From positions 7,057,501 through 7,121,500 of the forward strand of contig JASJZH010000002.1 of the NCBI GenBank assembly GCA_037178975.1: DNA of 64,000 nucleotides. Direction: 5' to 3'. The notes under the pieces are model-generated. The model worked only from the letters and a program-made list of their open reading frames with translations, ran no database searches and had not been told where the DNA came from. Numbering within the stretch: the stretch's first letter is position 1; each line of letters starts with the position of its first letter. Made by a program: the position numbers and the translations under genes. This stretch comes from Oscheius tipulae (taxonomy: Eukaryota; Nematoda; Chromadorea; Rhabditida; Rhabditidae). Below, in pieces: positions 1 through 10,608 of this stretch.

Positions 1-1587
1 TATCTCTCTGTCCATACCTGTTTGAAGTTTTCCACTTCATTCCAAAACTGTGTTGCTGACAGCAATAGACATCCTCTATTCGGAAGATACTCGAGTTCAT
101 TGCTGTGCGGGACATGGAAGCATAGTGAACTGACTCCTTCTGTCGACAAGACACTCTCTGTCGCCTCAAATGACAAAGAGATCGGGCCTCGAACCGACTA
201 AAACAGATTAATTTTCTCCCGTTTGTGGTTTTCACCTGTTCAGTGGTCAGGTTGACAGAGTTCCATGGATCAACTCCCGCCCGGACAACAATTTGTTGAA
301 CGAACATGGATTGGGCTGATTTGAGCCATTCTGGGGCCGAGTCATCTGGAAAAAGTGTTTGAGACAAGAAATGGCAAGGTTTTTGGCGAGAAGAGAGGAT
401 TAGGGGAAAGGGTAGGAGGTATGTAAACAGAACCTGTGAGACATCAACGAACTTCTCGGTATTTTCAAGGCCGGTTCGCACTATGAAATTTCAAAGAAAC
501 GGCATTGCAACACAATATACTTCCTATTACTCTTTATCAGAATACACAAAAGAGTGTTCGAGCTTGGCTATCCTCGTTCTGAGTAATGGAAATTGCACTC
601 GCTTGACGATACTCTGTGGTGATTGTCCAAGCGACAATTTCTCTGAATTTGAACAAAACTCGGGTCCCGAGCACACGGCACAACAAGTTAGAAGAATGTC
701 CCTGCCCACAAACGGAGTGTTCCTTGATGAATATCGTGTTTCTCTCATTTTTCGAGCCTTCTGTCATCTCTTCATTGCTGTCCAAATCTCTCAACCTCTT
801 CTCAGTGCTGTTGAATGGAGGAATGTAGGTCTTTCTAATGACACAACTTTAAAAAAAGTACTTGTGTGTAAAAAACGATAGAAAAACTTCTGCGATATAA
901 TCAACAAGACAGACGCGAGTTGGCGCAGTGGCAAGAGGCGCCAGCGTTAGTTGAAGGGTCCGAAGTTCAAACCAAGCTTCGGCTCAACCAAGGTTTTCAT
1001 CCTCTCAGAGGTTGGTAGTAGCTTTCTACGAAAATAAGGCGTGGAGTCGGATTTGGCACCTGTCCAGCTTAGAATGTAATACTCGACCTGGCCCTTCAGG
1101 TTGTACCCGCATGCAAATGTGCTCGCTCTGGCATTGATTACGGGTCAAATATTAAAACTTTAATCAACAAGAACGCCGCCTTCTTCAATGATAACATGTA
1201 TCAAAGAACTGTCATGAGAAAGTCACTAAAACGCGTCATCTATTCGTCATATCACATCAGATTCGTCCTAGTATCGAGACTAAACCCAGCAATACTTTTT
1301 GAGCTTTTAATCAGACTCAATGACTTCTGTTTTTACTCACCGTTCTTAAAAGTTGGCTGCTCATTCCAGTGCACATCAATCGGTGAGATTTCTGGTAGTT
1401 TCAACCTAGCCACTGCCGGATATGACAGCACCAAAATGCTCAGAATTGAGAAAATCAGACAGGCAGCAGGATGAGCAGAACAGAATCTAAATTCCCCATG
1501 TTTAATGTTAATTTGCTCTACTTACCTCCCAAAATCGTGGTAAGCCTGTGCGACCCTGTCCTTTAGGACAATCCGTCGGTTATCCAT
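1..1587 (-). CDS. scp-1: SCAP (SREBP cleavage-activating protein), N-terminal part, cut by window edge
   Basis: SCAP is the ER/Golgi sterol sensor that escorts SREBP; this is its N-terminal, membrane/luminal part. Four exons fit with matching phases: 1526-1587 (start ATG at 1587), 1341-1496, 236-345 and 18-197; the protein continues beyond base 1. Exon 2 encodes a hydrophobic segment (LIFSILSILVLSYPAVARL) matching SCAP transmembrane helix 1. Exon 3 contains PEWLKSAQ and VQQIVVRAGVDPW, like the PEWYVGAP/VQQIFVKSSVFPW stretch of vertebrate SCAP as I remember it. Exon 4 has GCLLLSATQFWNEV, like GCLLLSPGNFWQND. The 840-base intron 346-1340... excluding exon ends (346 to 1340) holds a tRNA-like repeat. 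It lies 279 bases downstream of eIF3F on the same strand, so it is probably the last visible gene of an operon. Identity is by remembered family similarity; the C-terminal WD40 part is not in the window. Confidence 0.85.
915..1165 (+). repeat. tRNA-derived SINE-like element in a SCAP intron
   Basis: A Pol III-like box A (TGGCGCAGTGG, near 923) and a degenerate box B (AAGTTCAAACC) lie at tRNA spacing, but no acceptor stem closes, so this is not a functional tRNA. It is followed by unrelated sequence with short hairpins, such as cctctcagagg, and an A/T-rich end near 1165. A second copy of the head (TGGTAAGAGGCGC with a box B) is at 15349-15402. The right end is an estimate. Confidence 0.5.
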
Positions 1588-1866
1588 CTTCTTCAAGTTT
1601 CTTCACTCATTAATCTGCTATTTTCTACCGTATTTTAACACAGTTTTAAGGCTATTAGCACTCGTGGGAACACGCCCTTTTTATGAGAAAAAAGACCACG
1701 AAAATGGTATAAATTTCACTGTAGAGAGACAACAACAAATCGGTCGATTTCAACAAGGGGGTTTAGAATAGAGAGAGAACACCAAAGCCACCAGAAAAAT
1801 GAGAGTAAGAGAGACAGTGGAAATGGAAAATAACAGTTTTTAAGCAATTAGGGGGCGAGGAATCCT

Positions 1867-4255
1867 CTAACCGAGACAGACCATCTTCTCGTGAACATTC
1901 AGCTGCGTTTTGACCAGGGTCGCCAAGTAGTGGATCATCGTGTAATCCTAAAAAAGATGATATCATAATCGTTGTGAGAACCAAAGATGTTTTTTTTCCA
2001 AGAGAGCGGCCAGAAAACGAGACGCCTCTTGTCAACGATAAGCGTCAATATTAGTAAAATTTTTTAATTCAACGTGCTTGGAGGGGATTAACCAGACATT
2101 CTGTATTTCGCAAAGAGAATTGGCTGTTTTGACTTCGCTTTAACCAGATCAAGCTCAGACTCGAAAAAATTTTGTTTTCACTGTGAAAATTCTGATTTGC
2201 TTACGCAAAAACGAAGAGTTTTAGCTGTGCGCCTTGCGCAAAACTCTACGAATGAGACCTTTTTACTCCATTTGAAGACACAATAGTTTTTAAGACATTG
2301 TGAGTAGGTTACAGTAAAAAAAACTAGATAATTTCACGTGTAGACAAGTAACTCTTTTTCGGTAGAAAGCGCTCGAATTTACAAAATAAAAAAGCAGGAA
2401 CTTCCTGCTACGTAATCCAGTGCTTGGAAAAGAAGCCATCACAATTTGATATCAGATATACTGGCAAAATGCTAGTTGGTTTGTCACAAACATGTCCCGA
2501 AAACTTCATCAAAATAGCGAGTTTTTAAGTTTGGCTGATGCCCCGTTGGGGTTAGGGACAGTTGCTGTTCCAGTCGAGCTACCTTGACATGAGCAACGTT
2601 CTCTCAGAGATCTCTCTCCAGAGTTCTCCCATAAATTGGACTTTTGGCCATTAATACAAAACTGGCCTTTAGGGGACGAAGAAATGGAATTTTGGGATAA
2701 TTAAAATTTTGAAAAAAAAACAAGATGCAAACATACCCTAATAGCATTTTTGACCAAATTGTCAAGCTTCTCCGTCTGAAGATGCGTGGTCGCGGTGTTG
2801 ACAATGTCCATCAGATGACGGCCCATCGTGGCATCGGCATCGAATTCCTCCTTGGCGACGACCTCATTCACATGCTCTAGAATCTTCTTCAGCCATTCGA
2901 TCATCTGGGCAGTGCTACGGTGCAGCTGCTCCATGCCGCCGTCCATCTCGACCTCGCGGGTTCGGGAATCTAGCGTGTTCTAAAATTTTCGTCTGTTTAA
3001 AAAAAATAACAAAATTACCTGAAGGAGTTGCATAGCCACGCGCTCTCCGGGGAAGGCATCGAGCTCGACACGGAGCGGATTGAAGAAGACGCAGTGGGGC
3101 TGCAGCTGGCCCGGAATACCGCCGTAAGTGCGCACGTAGGCGCGGACCGGCATACGGTATTTTTCGGGTTCCGGGGCAGAAAATGTCGTGTCGAGCGTGA
3201 GTAGCAAGGTGGGAACGTCTTTGCGAGCCCAGGACTGAAAATTTGGTGATTTAAAGCGCAAAAATGGCTTGACAAATAGGTCGGGATTCAAACAAACATC
3301 ATTAGTTTGCCAGGTAAGGGCTTTATACTACGTCATTTCACCAAAAAGAAGTTTAAGATACCTATGGCCCCAGGACATTAAAATAAGCTTTTTGAGCTTT
3401 TTAAAAATGAAAGATTCACAAAGACGAGATCTACGTTCGGTGATCGAACGGATTTCTGTTGCTCTATATAGAAAAAAAGTAAGGGCAAATATAAAAATGA
3501 GGAGACTTACATCAATGACGACGCGATTGTAATACTCGTGGTAAATTATACAGTTGGAGGACAGGTCGGCCGAGGTGTAGAACCTGAAAATGTTGATACT
3601 ATTGACGGCGAAATTAAACCAAGTTTCGTATATGGCGCCGAGACGGTACGGGGGCGCCATTTTTTTAAAGCATTGTTTCTCGGCCCAGGAAAGAATTGAG
3701 CAAATTTGGAGATATGCCCCGAAATCCTGATGGTTAGGGCTATCGAATGCGACCCTTCTGGTTATTAAACTCTACCTTGACCTGGCAACTTTGCCTTCTA
3801 AGGGCTATTTTGTGTTTCTAATCAGGGCAAAGCAAGTCGGAGGGAACTTTGGGTGAAGCAAATTAGATTAAAATGTACCATCCAATAGGCTGCTCGGAAG
3901 GAGAAGCCTTCTTGAGCATCGAGGTCATTTCTTCATGGAAGGAGACGTCCATCTCGACCGAGTCCTTGTTCTCACTGAAGGGGATGGCGAAGCAGTTTGT
4001 CACCTGCAAAATTGTTTTTTTTTTTGCTAAATACAATTTTGTATATATAGCTTTTGAGCTGAGCAACATTCTAGCCTACAAAAAATACAAAAGTCTCACC
4101 TGGATGGTGCCCTTCTCATAGAAGCCGAGCAGAGTTCCCAGGACCTTATCGGGAGCCTGTTGGCTCGTCTTAGTGGGGCGAGCACGGCGCATGTACGAGT
4201 CGACGATCGTCATGTAGACTACGGGGTGCACTTTGACGGTCAGGTTCGAGGCCAT
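1867..4255 (-). CDS. eif-3.F: Eukaryotic translation initiation factor 3 subunit F
   Basis: eIF3F is an MPN-domain subunit of the translation initiation factor eIF3. The ATG at 4255 opens with MASNLTVKVHPVVYMTIVDS, the start of the MPN fold. Later exons carry TNCFAIPFSENKDSVEMD (to about 3877), IIYHEYYNRVVID (about 3530-3582), a long exon 3018-3240 with TYGGIPGQLQP and VFFNPLRVELDAFPGE, and 2737-2980 with a helical C-terminal segment. The last exon, 1867-1947, joins in phase and gives DYTMIHYLATLVKTQLNV and a TAG stop, matching the eIF3F C-terminus. As in other eIF3F proteins, no JAMM zinc-binding HxH motif is obvious. The intron between the last two exons (1948-2733) contains nothing I recognise. 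It sits 201 bases after OPA1 and 279 before SCAP on the same strand. Confidence 0.93.
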
Positions 4256-4303
4256 CTTAACGCGTTTTTATGCAAATATAATCATCAATTAAACGAGGTA
4301 ATT

Positions 4304-4319
4304 TGCGGTTTTAACCGCA
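4304..4319. promoter_or_regulatory. Hairpin in the OPA1-eIF3F intercistronic gap
   Basis: A 7-base-pair perfect inverted repeat with a 2-base spacer (TGCGGTTTTAACCGCA) lies in the 201-base gap between the OPA1 stop and the eIF3F start. It is 49 bases before the eIF3F ATG. Its location fits a processing or trans-splicing signal, but nothing in the sequence proves a role. Confidence 0.35.
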
Positions 4320-4456
4320 CATATTAACATGGTAAAAAGAAAAAGTTATTAGATTTTATACCACGTCGGGGAAAAAGCACGCACAACTTAAATAAATTCG
4401 TAATAAATGTACAAATAGACATCTAAGTTTTAAGCCTAAGATACTGCTTAAAAGCA

Positions 4457-7400
4457 CTAGGATTTCTCTCTCTGGAGCTGATGCATGAATTCTTCGAGTT
4501 TCTCCTGGATTCTTCGGACTTGTTCTGAAAAATGTTTTAATACCAAAAATTCACTTGAAACTGTCTCGTTTTGTTGAATAGCGCGGACCTTTTTTAAATA
4601 TGGGTCCGGAGGCGTAGACTCCCTAAAATGTAGGTCCCGCCACGAACTATTTAAATTTTTTCTCAAAAAAGTTATGGGAATCAGTCTCCGGGACCCACAT
4701 TTTGAAAAAACTCGCGATGCCTAATAAGTTTCCTTTAAAAACTTACTAAGCTCTTCCGCGAGATCGACTCTCCTGCCGGTTAGGAACTGTTTTTTGATGG
4801 CCAAATCGTGACTCCAGTCGTCCAGGACATCCTTAATCTCCTTCTCGAGTCGACGCTGCTCGGTGTTGGTTATTTGTTGGCGGAGAGCGTTGCAAGTGAG
4901 GTTGATCATCTTCTCGATGCGGTAGAAGAGAACGACAGCCTGGTATTCGATATCGCCTTCTTTCAGGCCCTGCTTGTAGTGCTGGTAGAGACCGTAGCCG
5001 TCCCGGCTGCTCTAAAAATATGGATTTTTAGATAGCGTCTTCGAATAAGCAAGATTTTCAGATCTGATGATCAGATATTGCAACTCTTCCAAGTTCAAGT
5101 TAGTTCCTAACAGACGCAACTAATAAAAAGACAAAATCTTAATGCGACGTCTCTTACTTTTTGGACTCTTTCCTTGGGAAGCTGTGCACTACTATTCCCT
5201 TATGTTCTTTTTCAAAAAAAAAACCTTAGGGGGTTCAAGAATTTCAACCCTAATTCACTTATTTTACTCCACAATACTTTTCAGCGGCTATCCCTCTCTA
5301 AAGAGTCATCAAAAGACCGAACAAACCTGAACAATCTTCTCCAAGAAATGCCGCTTATAGATGAGTTTCCACTGTCTCCGGATGACGTCAATCGGCACAT
5401 CGATTATTCCCTTGGTCTCGATGGCGCGTCGTATCACCGTGATGTCCTCATCAGTCAGTGGCTGCTTGTGATCCTGCAGCAATTTTTATACCATTTTCAA
5501 CTTAAAAAAGAGCTTACCGGATCGTTCTGAAGAATCTGATTGAGCTCGTCCTGGACAGCGCAGCAGTAGTGATTATCCGCTGTGGGGGCCTTCCAGTAGA
5601 CCCACTTGGACCACCAGCCTGGACCTCGATCGTCCGAAAGCCTCTTTTTGACCTCCTCGAGCCGATTCGTCGCAGTTTTTTGCATGAAGGAGCAGGCAGA
5701 GTCCCAGGCGCGCCGATCCGGCACGGCACGGTCCTCGATCGCGTTCAGCTGTATTACTCTCTTAAATTTGAAGTATTTTTAATAATTAGATTAAGAACCA
5801 GATAACTGAGGGCCTTGTCGTCCCAGGAATGATGCTCCATCGACTCTTTCACGACGGCCTCCTTGAGAGGATCGAAAATCTCGTCATGATCCTTCCGCGT
5901 ACTGACATCGTTCGTTATCTGACGGTTGAAGACGTCCTTCAGAGTGTCCCAGCCGGCCTGGAAATCAGTTTTTTTTATCGTTTTCTGACTTTTTCTCTAA
6001 TACTTTCAAACTCTATAGTACTAATTGTCATTTTCTCGCAAGATTCTCGATCGTTTGCCTATATATTTTGTCCACTGATCCTATTCAATGCTTTTGCTCG
6101 TAAACTCGTAAAATTAGCATTTTATCGCTTTGTTTTGATCACAAATCTGTTTGATGGTTGCCTTCTCAACTTTTTTGCTTATTTTTTCTTCGTAATCTTT
6201 TATTAATAGAGACACGTAAGTTAAGCTAACAGAAAACAAATCCTAAAACTAATCAGGGAAGGAACACCTAGCCCAGTAATGTAAAGAGACCCAAGTTTTA
6301 TGATGAAAAAAGAACCAACCTCTATGCTGCTCGTGGCCAGACTCTTATCAGCCCAATGTTTCAGACGTATATCGACCAGCGTGTTGAAGGATCCGGCATC
6401 ATCGACGGCATAGGCTGGCATTAGGATCTGATCGAAGACGTGGCTGGAGACTGATTCCCATAGCTTTTTTGACAGTATCTTCTCCCATTCCTCCGCTCCC
6501 ACCAGACTCAAATTGACTATTTCGTCCAGAATTTCGCCGCGAGCCTTGTCGAAAAGCTCGTCTCGGTCGAGCTGGCGCAGTCGCGGGAATGTGTTCTTCC
6601 ATTCAGTCTCCAAGTTGAATCTGAAATGGTATTGTTTTAAAATAAAAACGCTTAAAATCACCTTGTGGCTCTAAAAGCATCAGTCTGACTTTCGATGGAG
6701 TCGCGAACCATGCGCCAGAAGCATTCCGAGACGGCCAGGGACATATTCCTCGTGGTCATCTGCGACGGCTTCAAGACTCCATCTCTTAAAATTGTAAATT
6801 TTTAAAGGACATTTAAATTTAGGGCTGTAAGCGATGTACGCGAGTTGTTTTATCGTGAGTGCGTCTGAACCGGCAACTCAAACAACATTGAAAATGGTTA
6901 GTACCTGGTTCGATTCCCCGTTGGTACAATCGTCGTTTTGTGGAGTCAAAAAGGAAGTTGTTGAGCTTTTTTATGTTTACAAACTTGTAGAGCGGATAAA
7001 GGCTTACAACATTGTAGAACTTGTAGAACACCAAAAAGTCATAAAGACGCGACTTCAGTGTGGAAATCCACCTCCGAACTTTTATTCGTACTCTAGAACT
7101 CAAACATATGGCTTTTCAGCCTTGTAATCGACAAAATCTTGACGCATGTTATAGCCTAACACGTGCTGAAAACTGTCTAAAAGTGGTTCTGGTAGGAAAT
7201 AAAGATGCTCCGCCGGAGCGATTGAACCAGATACTAACCGGTTCCAATAATGTTTGACCTGCCAGATCGGACGCGATCATTGCAAAAGAACTCTGACATT
7301 TTTTGCTGAAAATAGGCACAACACTAATAAGGGTACAAAAATAACATAACCTACCTTAATAGACGACTATTGGAGAAGAACTCCTCCTCGTAGCGTCGGA

Positions 7401-10400
7401 TATCGTCGATATTTTCGGCCGTATTGCCCTTGCCCGTTACGACTCCAAAATAGCCCAGAGCCTTCATTGGAAAGAGTTTGCCCTCGAGAATCTTCTTGAT
7501 TCTGTCCGGATTGGCGAGATTCTTCTCCGCGAGATCGACTTTGGTCAGGACGAGAATCGTCCGCTTCCCAGGAGGGTCTATACTGCTCACGAGATCCGTC
7601 ACGTTACTACGCTCAGCGTCGACTGACCTAAAAAGAAGAAATATAGTGAAAATAAAAAGGCCTTCTCTTTGAACACGTCATGTCAAGACATGAAATCAAA
7701 GAGTTACGGTAGTCCTGTCATTGAGGCAAGCCATAGACCGCGTTTAGAAAACAAACGACTATGTGGTTTTGCCTTACTTATATCCTTCACATGTTCGGTT
7801 CAAATCGGTTATAGTCGCGTTTTAAGCTGTCAAGGGTTGCAAGGGAAGCGTTAATTTTGGCCGCGTTCTGTGTTCGAACAAAAAAAATCACCTACCCGTC
7901 CTGTATGCATAATATTATCGAGTTCGGGTTTTCCATGTGAGACCGGCTCATCTTAATTATGTCGTCCTTCGTCTCCTTGGCCATATCCACCGTCACTGTT
8001 GATATCACCCCGGGTAGATCCACTAGCACCATTCGGGGAAGACTTGGACCTTTGACCGTGAGGGCAATGACCTCATTGGACACAGTCCGGCCTCCTTTGA
8101 CGGAATTCCTCATCCTGATCTCTATTTCGGCTCGAAGCTGCTCCAAATCGGCTTCCCGCGTAAGATCGAATTCGCGCGAGGAGTCCTTGAATTGGGCCAC
8201 GTGGTAGGGTCCTTCCGACAGTGTTACCTTAATTTTAAAACTATAAAATTTAAAAAGTGGCCTACTTTTACAGGAGCTCTGGTCATCATTTCTCCAGATC
8301 CTCTAGGAAAAATCCGCGCCTGGGCGATCATCTCCAAGACGGACGTCTTTCCGGCACTCTGGTCGCCAACGACGACGACTCGTGGGAGATTATCAGCAGT
8401 GTTGTAGGAGCTGTCGTACTCGTTCAGCAGATCAAGGACCTCAGAGTACATGTCGATCAGGGAGCGCTGGAATTGGAGGATGAACAATGTCGTTTTTACA
8501 TCGATATGACCCCAAGATATGTACAATTCTTATTGTTTTATTACTACGTGATTTGACTTGAAACTATGCACTACAAGAAGAGCGTTTTTATCTTGGTCGC
8601 CAAAAGTATGAAAACACAAAGTTGCCAAAGTAAGTTGCTGAAGAATCGCGAAAGACGACTTGGTACAGTACTGCAGAGATTTTTAGCTAAAGAGCTGCTC
8701 GAAAGTTCATGAAAAAGGCTCATACAATCGCAAAGGATCACCGAAAGAAACCCATCTTACACAGTCACACTCGATGGGTCTCTCAGAGCTTCTCGGGTAT
8801 AATCATGGCCTTGAACTTGGAACTTTAGTTTTGACAGAGCTTTTGTCGATCGCTGGGTTCGAACTTTCTACCAAGGGTTGTAAAGCTAGCGTCTAACCAA
8901 TTGAGCCACTTGGGTCATAATTTAGAGACAATAAATATCAGCCAACCTTCAATCGACTCAGTCTCCTGGCAGCTCCCTGGTCTTTGAGCAGGAGACGCTG
9001 CTTTAGGACCTTGTTTTCCTTCTCCAGACGCTCCAGCTCGCGCTGATACTGGCTCTGAGTCTTGAGCATTTCCTCCTGCAGCTTCTGAATCCTCTCCTCC
9101 GGCGTCTGATCGGATTTCATCTGTTCTTCGTCCTTTTTCGCGCTGAACGCGCCCCACATTGCGCCTAGCAGAGCTGCTTCTTTCCCTCCCGAGGGTCCTT
9201 CACCTTCGGAACCGTTCTTTCCTCCTTCTTGCTGCTCTAAACGCGTCATTTCATAGTCAAAAAAGGCCGGTAACCTACGTTTTTTGAACTCCTCAAGCCT
9301 ATTCATCCATTCGGCCCATTTGCTCTCCCCATGGCTGCCGAAAGCCTCTTTTATGTTGGCCAGACGGTCCGAGAAGTCGCGAAGACTCGAGATATCGTCG
9401 AAATGAGCCCATTCAGGCAGGCTAAAGTCTGGCAGGTTCGACTTCCAGTCCTCGTACCACTAAATCGAGATTTAGGCCTATAAAATGTTTTAATATACCT
9501 TCCCGGCGGCTACACTGCCTCCTATGACCCCGGTGGCGACGAAATAGCGAAGTTTGAGCAGATGACGGGCCGCACCGGCCACGAGACCGATAAAGGCACG
9601 CTCCTGGCGGAGATTGACGACGTAGGGCTGGCGAAGGAGTCTGGAAATGGGGTGATTTCGGAAGAGGAAAAGGGATTTAGACTACGAAAGTACAAATTTT
9701 AGGTGTTTTTGGCCAAGGTAGCAGCTACCTAATAATGCAGAGCCCTGTGGAGAAGTTTAGGTAAAACTGAAGCCAGTTCTGGCAGAAGTTGTCAACTCTG
9801 ATACCTGGCAAGTCAAGTCTAACACCTTCTGTTTTACAGAATTGTGCTCCAGTCGTCAGATCTACTTCTCTGAAGAACGTCTGCTAGCCTACCCTAATAC
9901 GATTTTTTCAAATGGCGCAGCCGGTTAGGGACCTGAGTGGTACAAACTCAATCCCTAAGCAGGACACTTCTTTCCAGCACCTTTGCCTGCTTTTACAAGC
10001 CCTTTTTCATCTCAAAACTACCGAAAAAGCCACCGATCTTGTCCAATTCCTCCTTTGCTCAAAAATGTTTCTAGTTAGCATGAAATTTAGAGATAGCCCT
10101 ACGGAGAGTAGAAAAATAGTCCCCATATTCGGTGACAAGATTAATTGAACGTTTTGCGCTTGTCGCAGTCGGTTAGATTCTCAACCAAAAAACCCAGGTT
10201 CGATCTTCGAATATGCCCATAATTTTCCAGAATGTTTATAACGCTTTTCCTTGCCTTCATCAGCTTTTTTTTGTTCAAATACTACTAAAAAAAGTCACCA
10301 ACCTTGTCCTATTCCTCCTCTGTTCAATAGCCATTCCTCCTCCGCCACTTCCACTGCTCGTGGAGGCATAGGCCGAGCTGATGGCCCTTCTGGCTTGCTG

Positions 10401-10436
10401 TAGGTGTTGAAGTTGACGTCTCTGCAGATGGATCAT
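4457..10436 (-). CDS. eat-3: OPA1/EAT-3 mitochondrial dynamin-like GTPase
   Basis: This is the inner-membrane fusion and cristae-shaping GTPase. About a dozen exons run from ATG 10436 to a stop at 4457. Exon 1 (10303-10436) is Arg/Ser-rich, as expected of a mitochondrial presequence. Exon 2 (9499-9640) has a hydrophobic stretch ([15 protein letters not shown]), the probable inner-membrane anchor. Then comes a coiled coil (about 8947-9236). The GTPase domain shows G1 GDQSAGKTS (exon 8266-8466), G3 DLPG (exon about 7895-8227) and G4 TKVD (exon about 7353-7628), with the family-diagnostic [20 protein letters not shown] across one junction. Middle and GED regions follow, ending [12 protein letters not shown]. 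That junction uses an AAG rather than YAG acceptor. Introns hold 5S-like (6862-7280) and tRNA-like copies. An AATAAA lies just upstream of a TTTTCAG acceptor before the ATG. Confidence 0.95.
6862..6925 (+). repeat. 5S rRNA-derived sequence, copy 1 (OPA1 intron)
   Basis: Over about 60 bases this matches the internal promoter part of the 5S gene at 40541-40659 at roughly 70% by eye. Shared blocks include CGTCtGAaC, GGCAActCAAaCAA and GGTTAGTACcTGG. It is too diverged to make 5S rRNA. It faces copy 2 in the opposite orientation 285 bases away. Confidence 0.6.
7210..7280 (-). repeat. 5S rRNA-derived sequence, copy 2 (OPA1 intron)
   Basis: Read on the minus strand it contains CGTCCGATCTGGCAGGTCAA and CCGGTTAGTATCTGG, about 70-75% identical to the 5S gene at 40.6 kb over some 60 bases. 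The bounds of the Pol III internal control region are best preserved. It forms an inverted pair with copy 1 in the same intron. Confidence 0.6.
8848..8917 (-). repeat. tRNA-like SINE head in an OPA1 intron
   Basis: On the minus strand it has box A (TGGCTCAATTGGTTAGA) and box B (AGTTCGAACCC) at tRNA spacing. The acceptor and anticodon stems do not pair, so a tRNA-derived repeat or tRNA pseudogene is more likely than a working tRNA. Confidence 0.5.
9912..9960 (+). repeat. tRNA-like box A fragment in OPA1 intron 1
   Basis: It carries TGGCGCAGCCGGTTAGG, a good tRNA D-arm/box A match, but only a poor box B follows. It shares its intron with another tRNA-like copy (10157-10209) and a duplicated exon-boundary segment. 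Confidence 0.35.
10015..10066 (-). repeat. Diverged duplicate of the OPA1 exon-1 splice-donor region
   Basis: By eye, about 50 bases match 10282-10333 (the exon-1 end and the first bases of its intron) at roughly 75%. Shared runs include cttgtcc and attcctcct. It is an old tandem duplication inside the intron; the copy has no known function. Confidence 0.45.
10157..10209 (+). repeat. tRNA-like sequence in OPA1 intron 1
   Basis: Box A (TGTCGCAGTCGGTTAGA) and box B (GGTTCGATCTT) are present at about 30 bases spacing. No closing acceptor stem is visible, so it is annotated as a tRNA-derived repeat. Confidence 0.45.
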
Positions 10437-10608
10437 CTCGTTACATCGATGCGAGACCCTGAAAACTACTTTATTTATAATACATACATAAGGGGGAAGA
10501 ATTCTCAAGAATTGAGATCAAACGAATACATATCACAAAACAGGATGGAATTCGGCGTGTTGGGGACTAGAATTTTGAGCGAAAGTGACAAAAAATAACG
10601 TTTTTTCT

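Noticed and set aside
8848-8917. Functional tRNA gene
   Set aside because: Boxes A and B are good, but acceptor and anticodon stems do not pair; the same holds at 915, 10157, 15326 and 63816.
9796-9825. Third 5S-like fragment (CTGGCAAGTCAAG)
   Set aside because: Only 13 bases match; not extendable.
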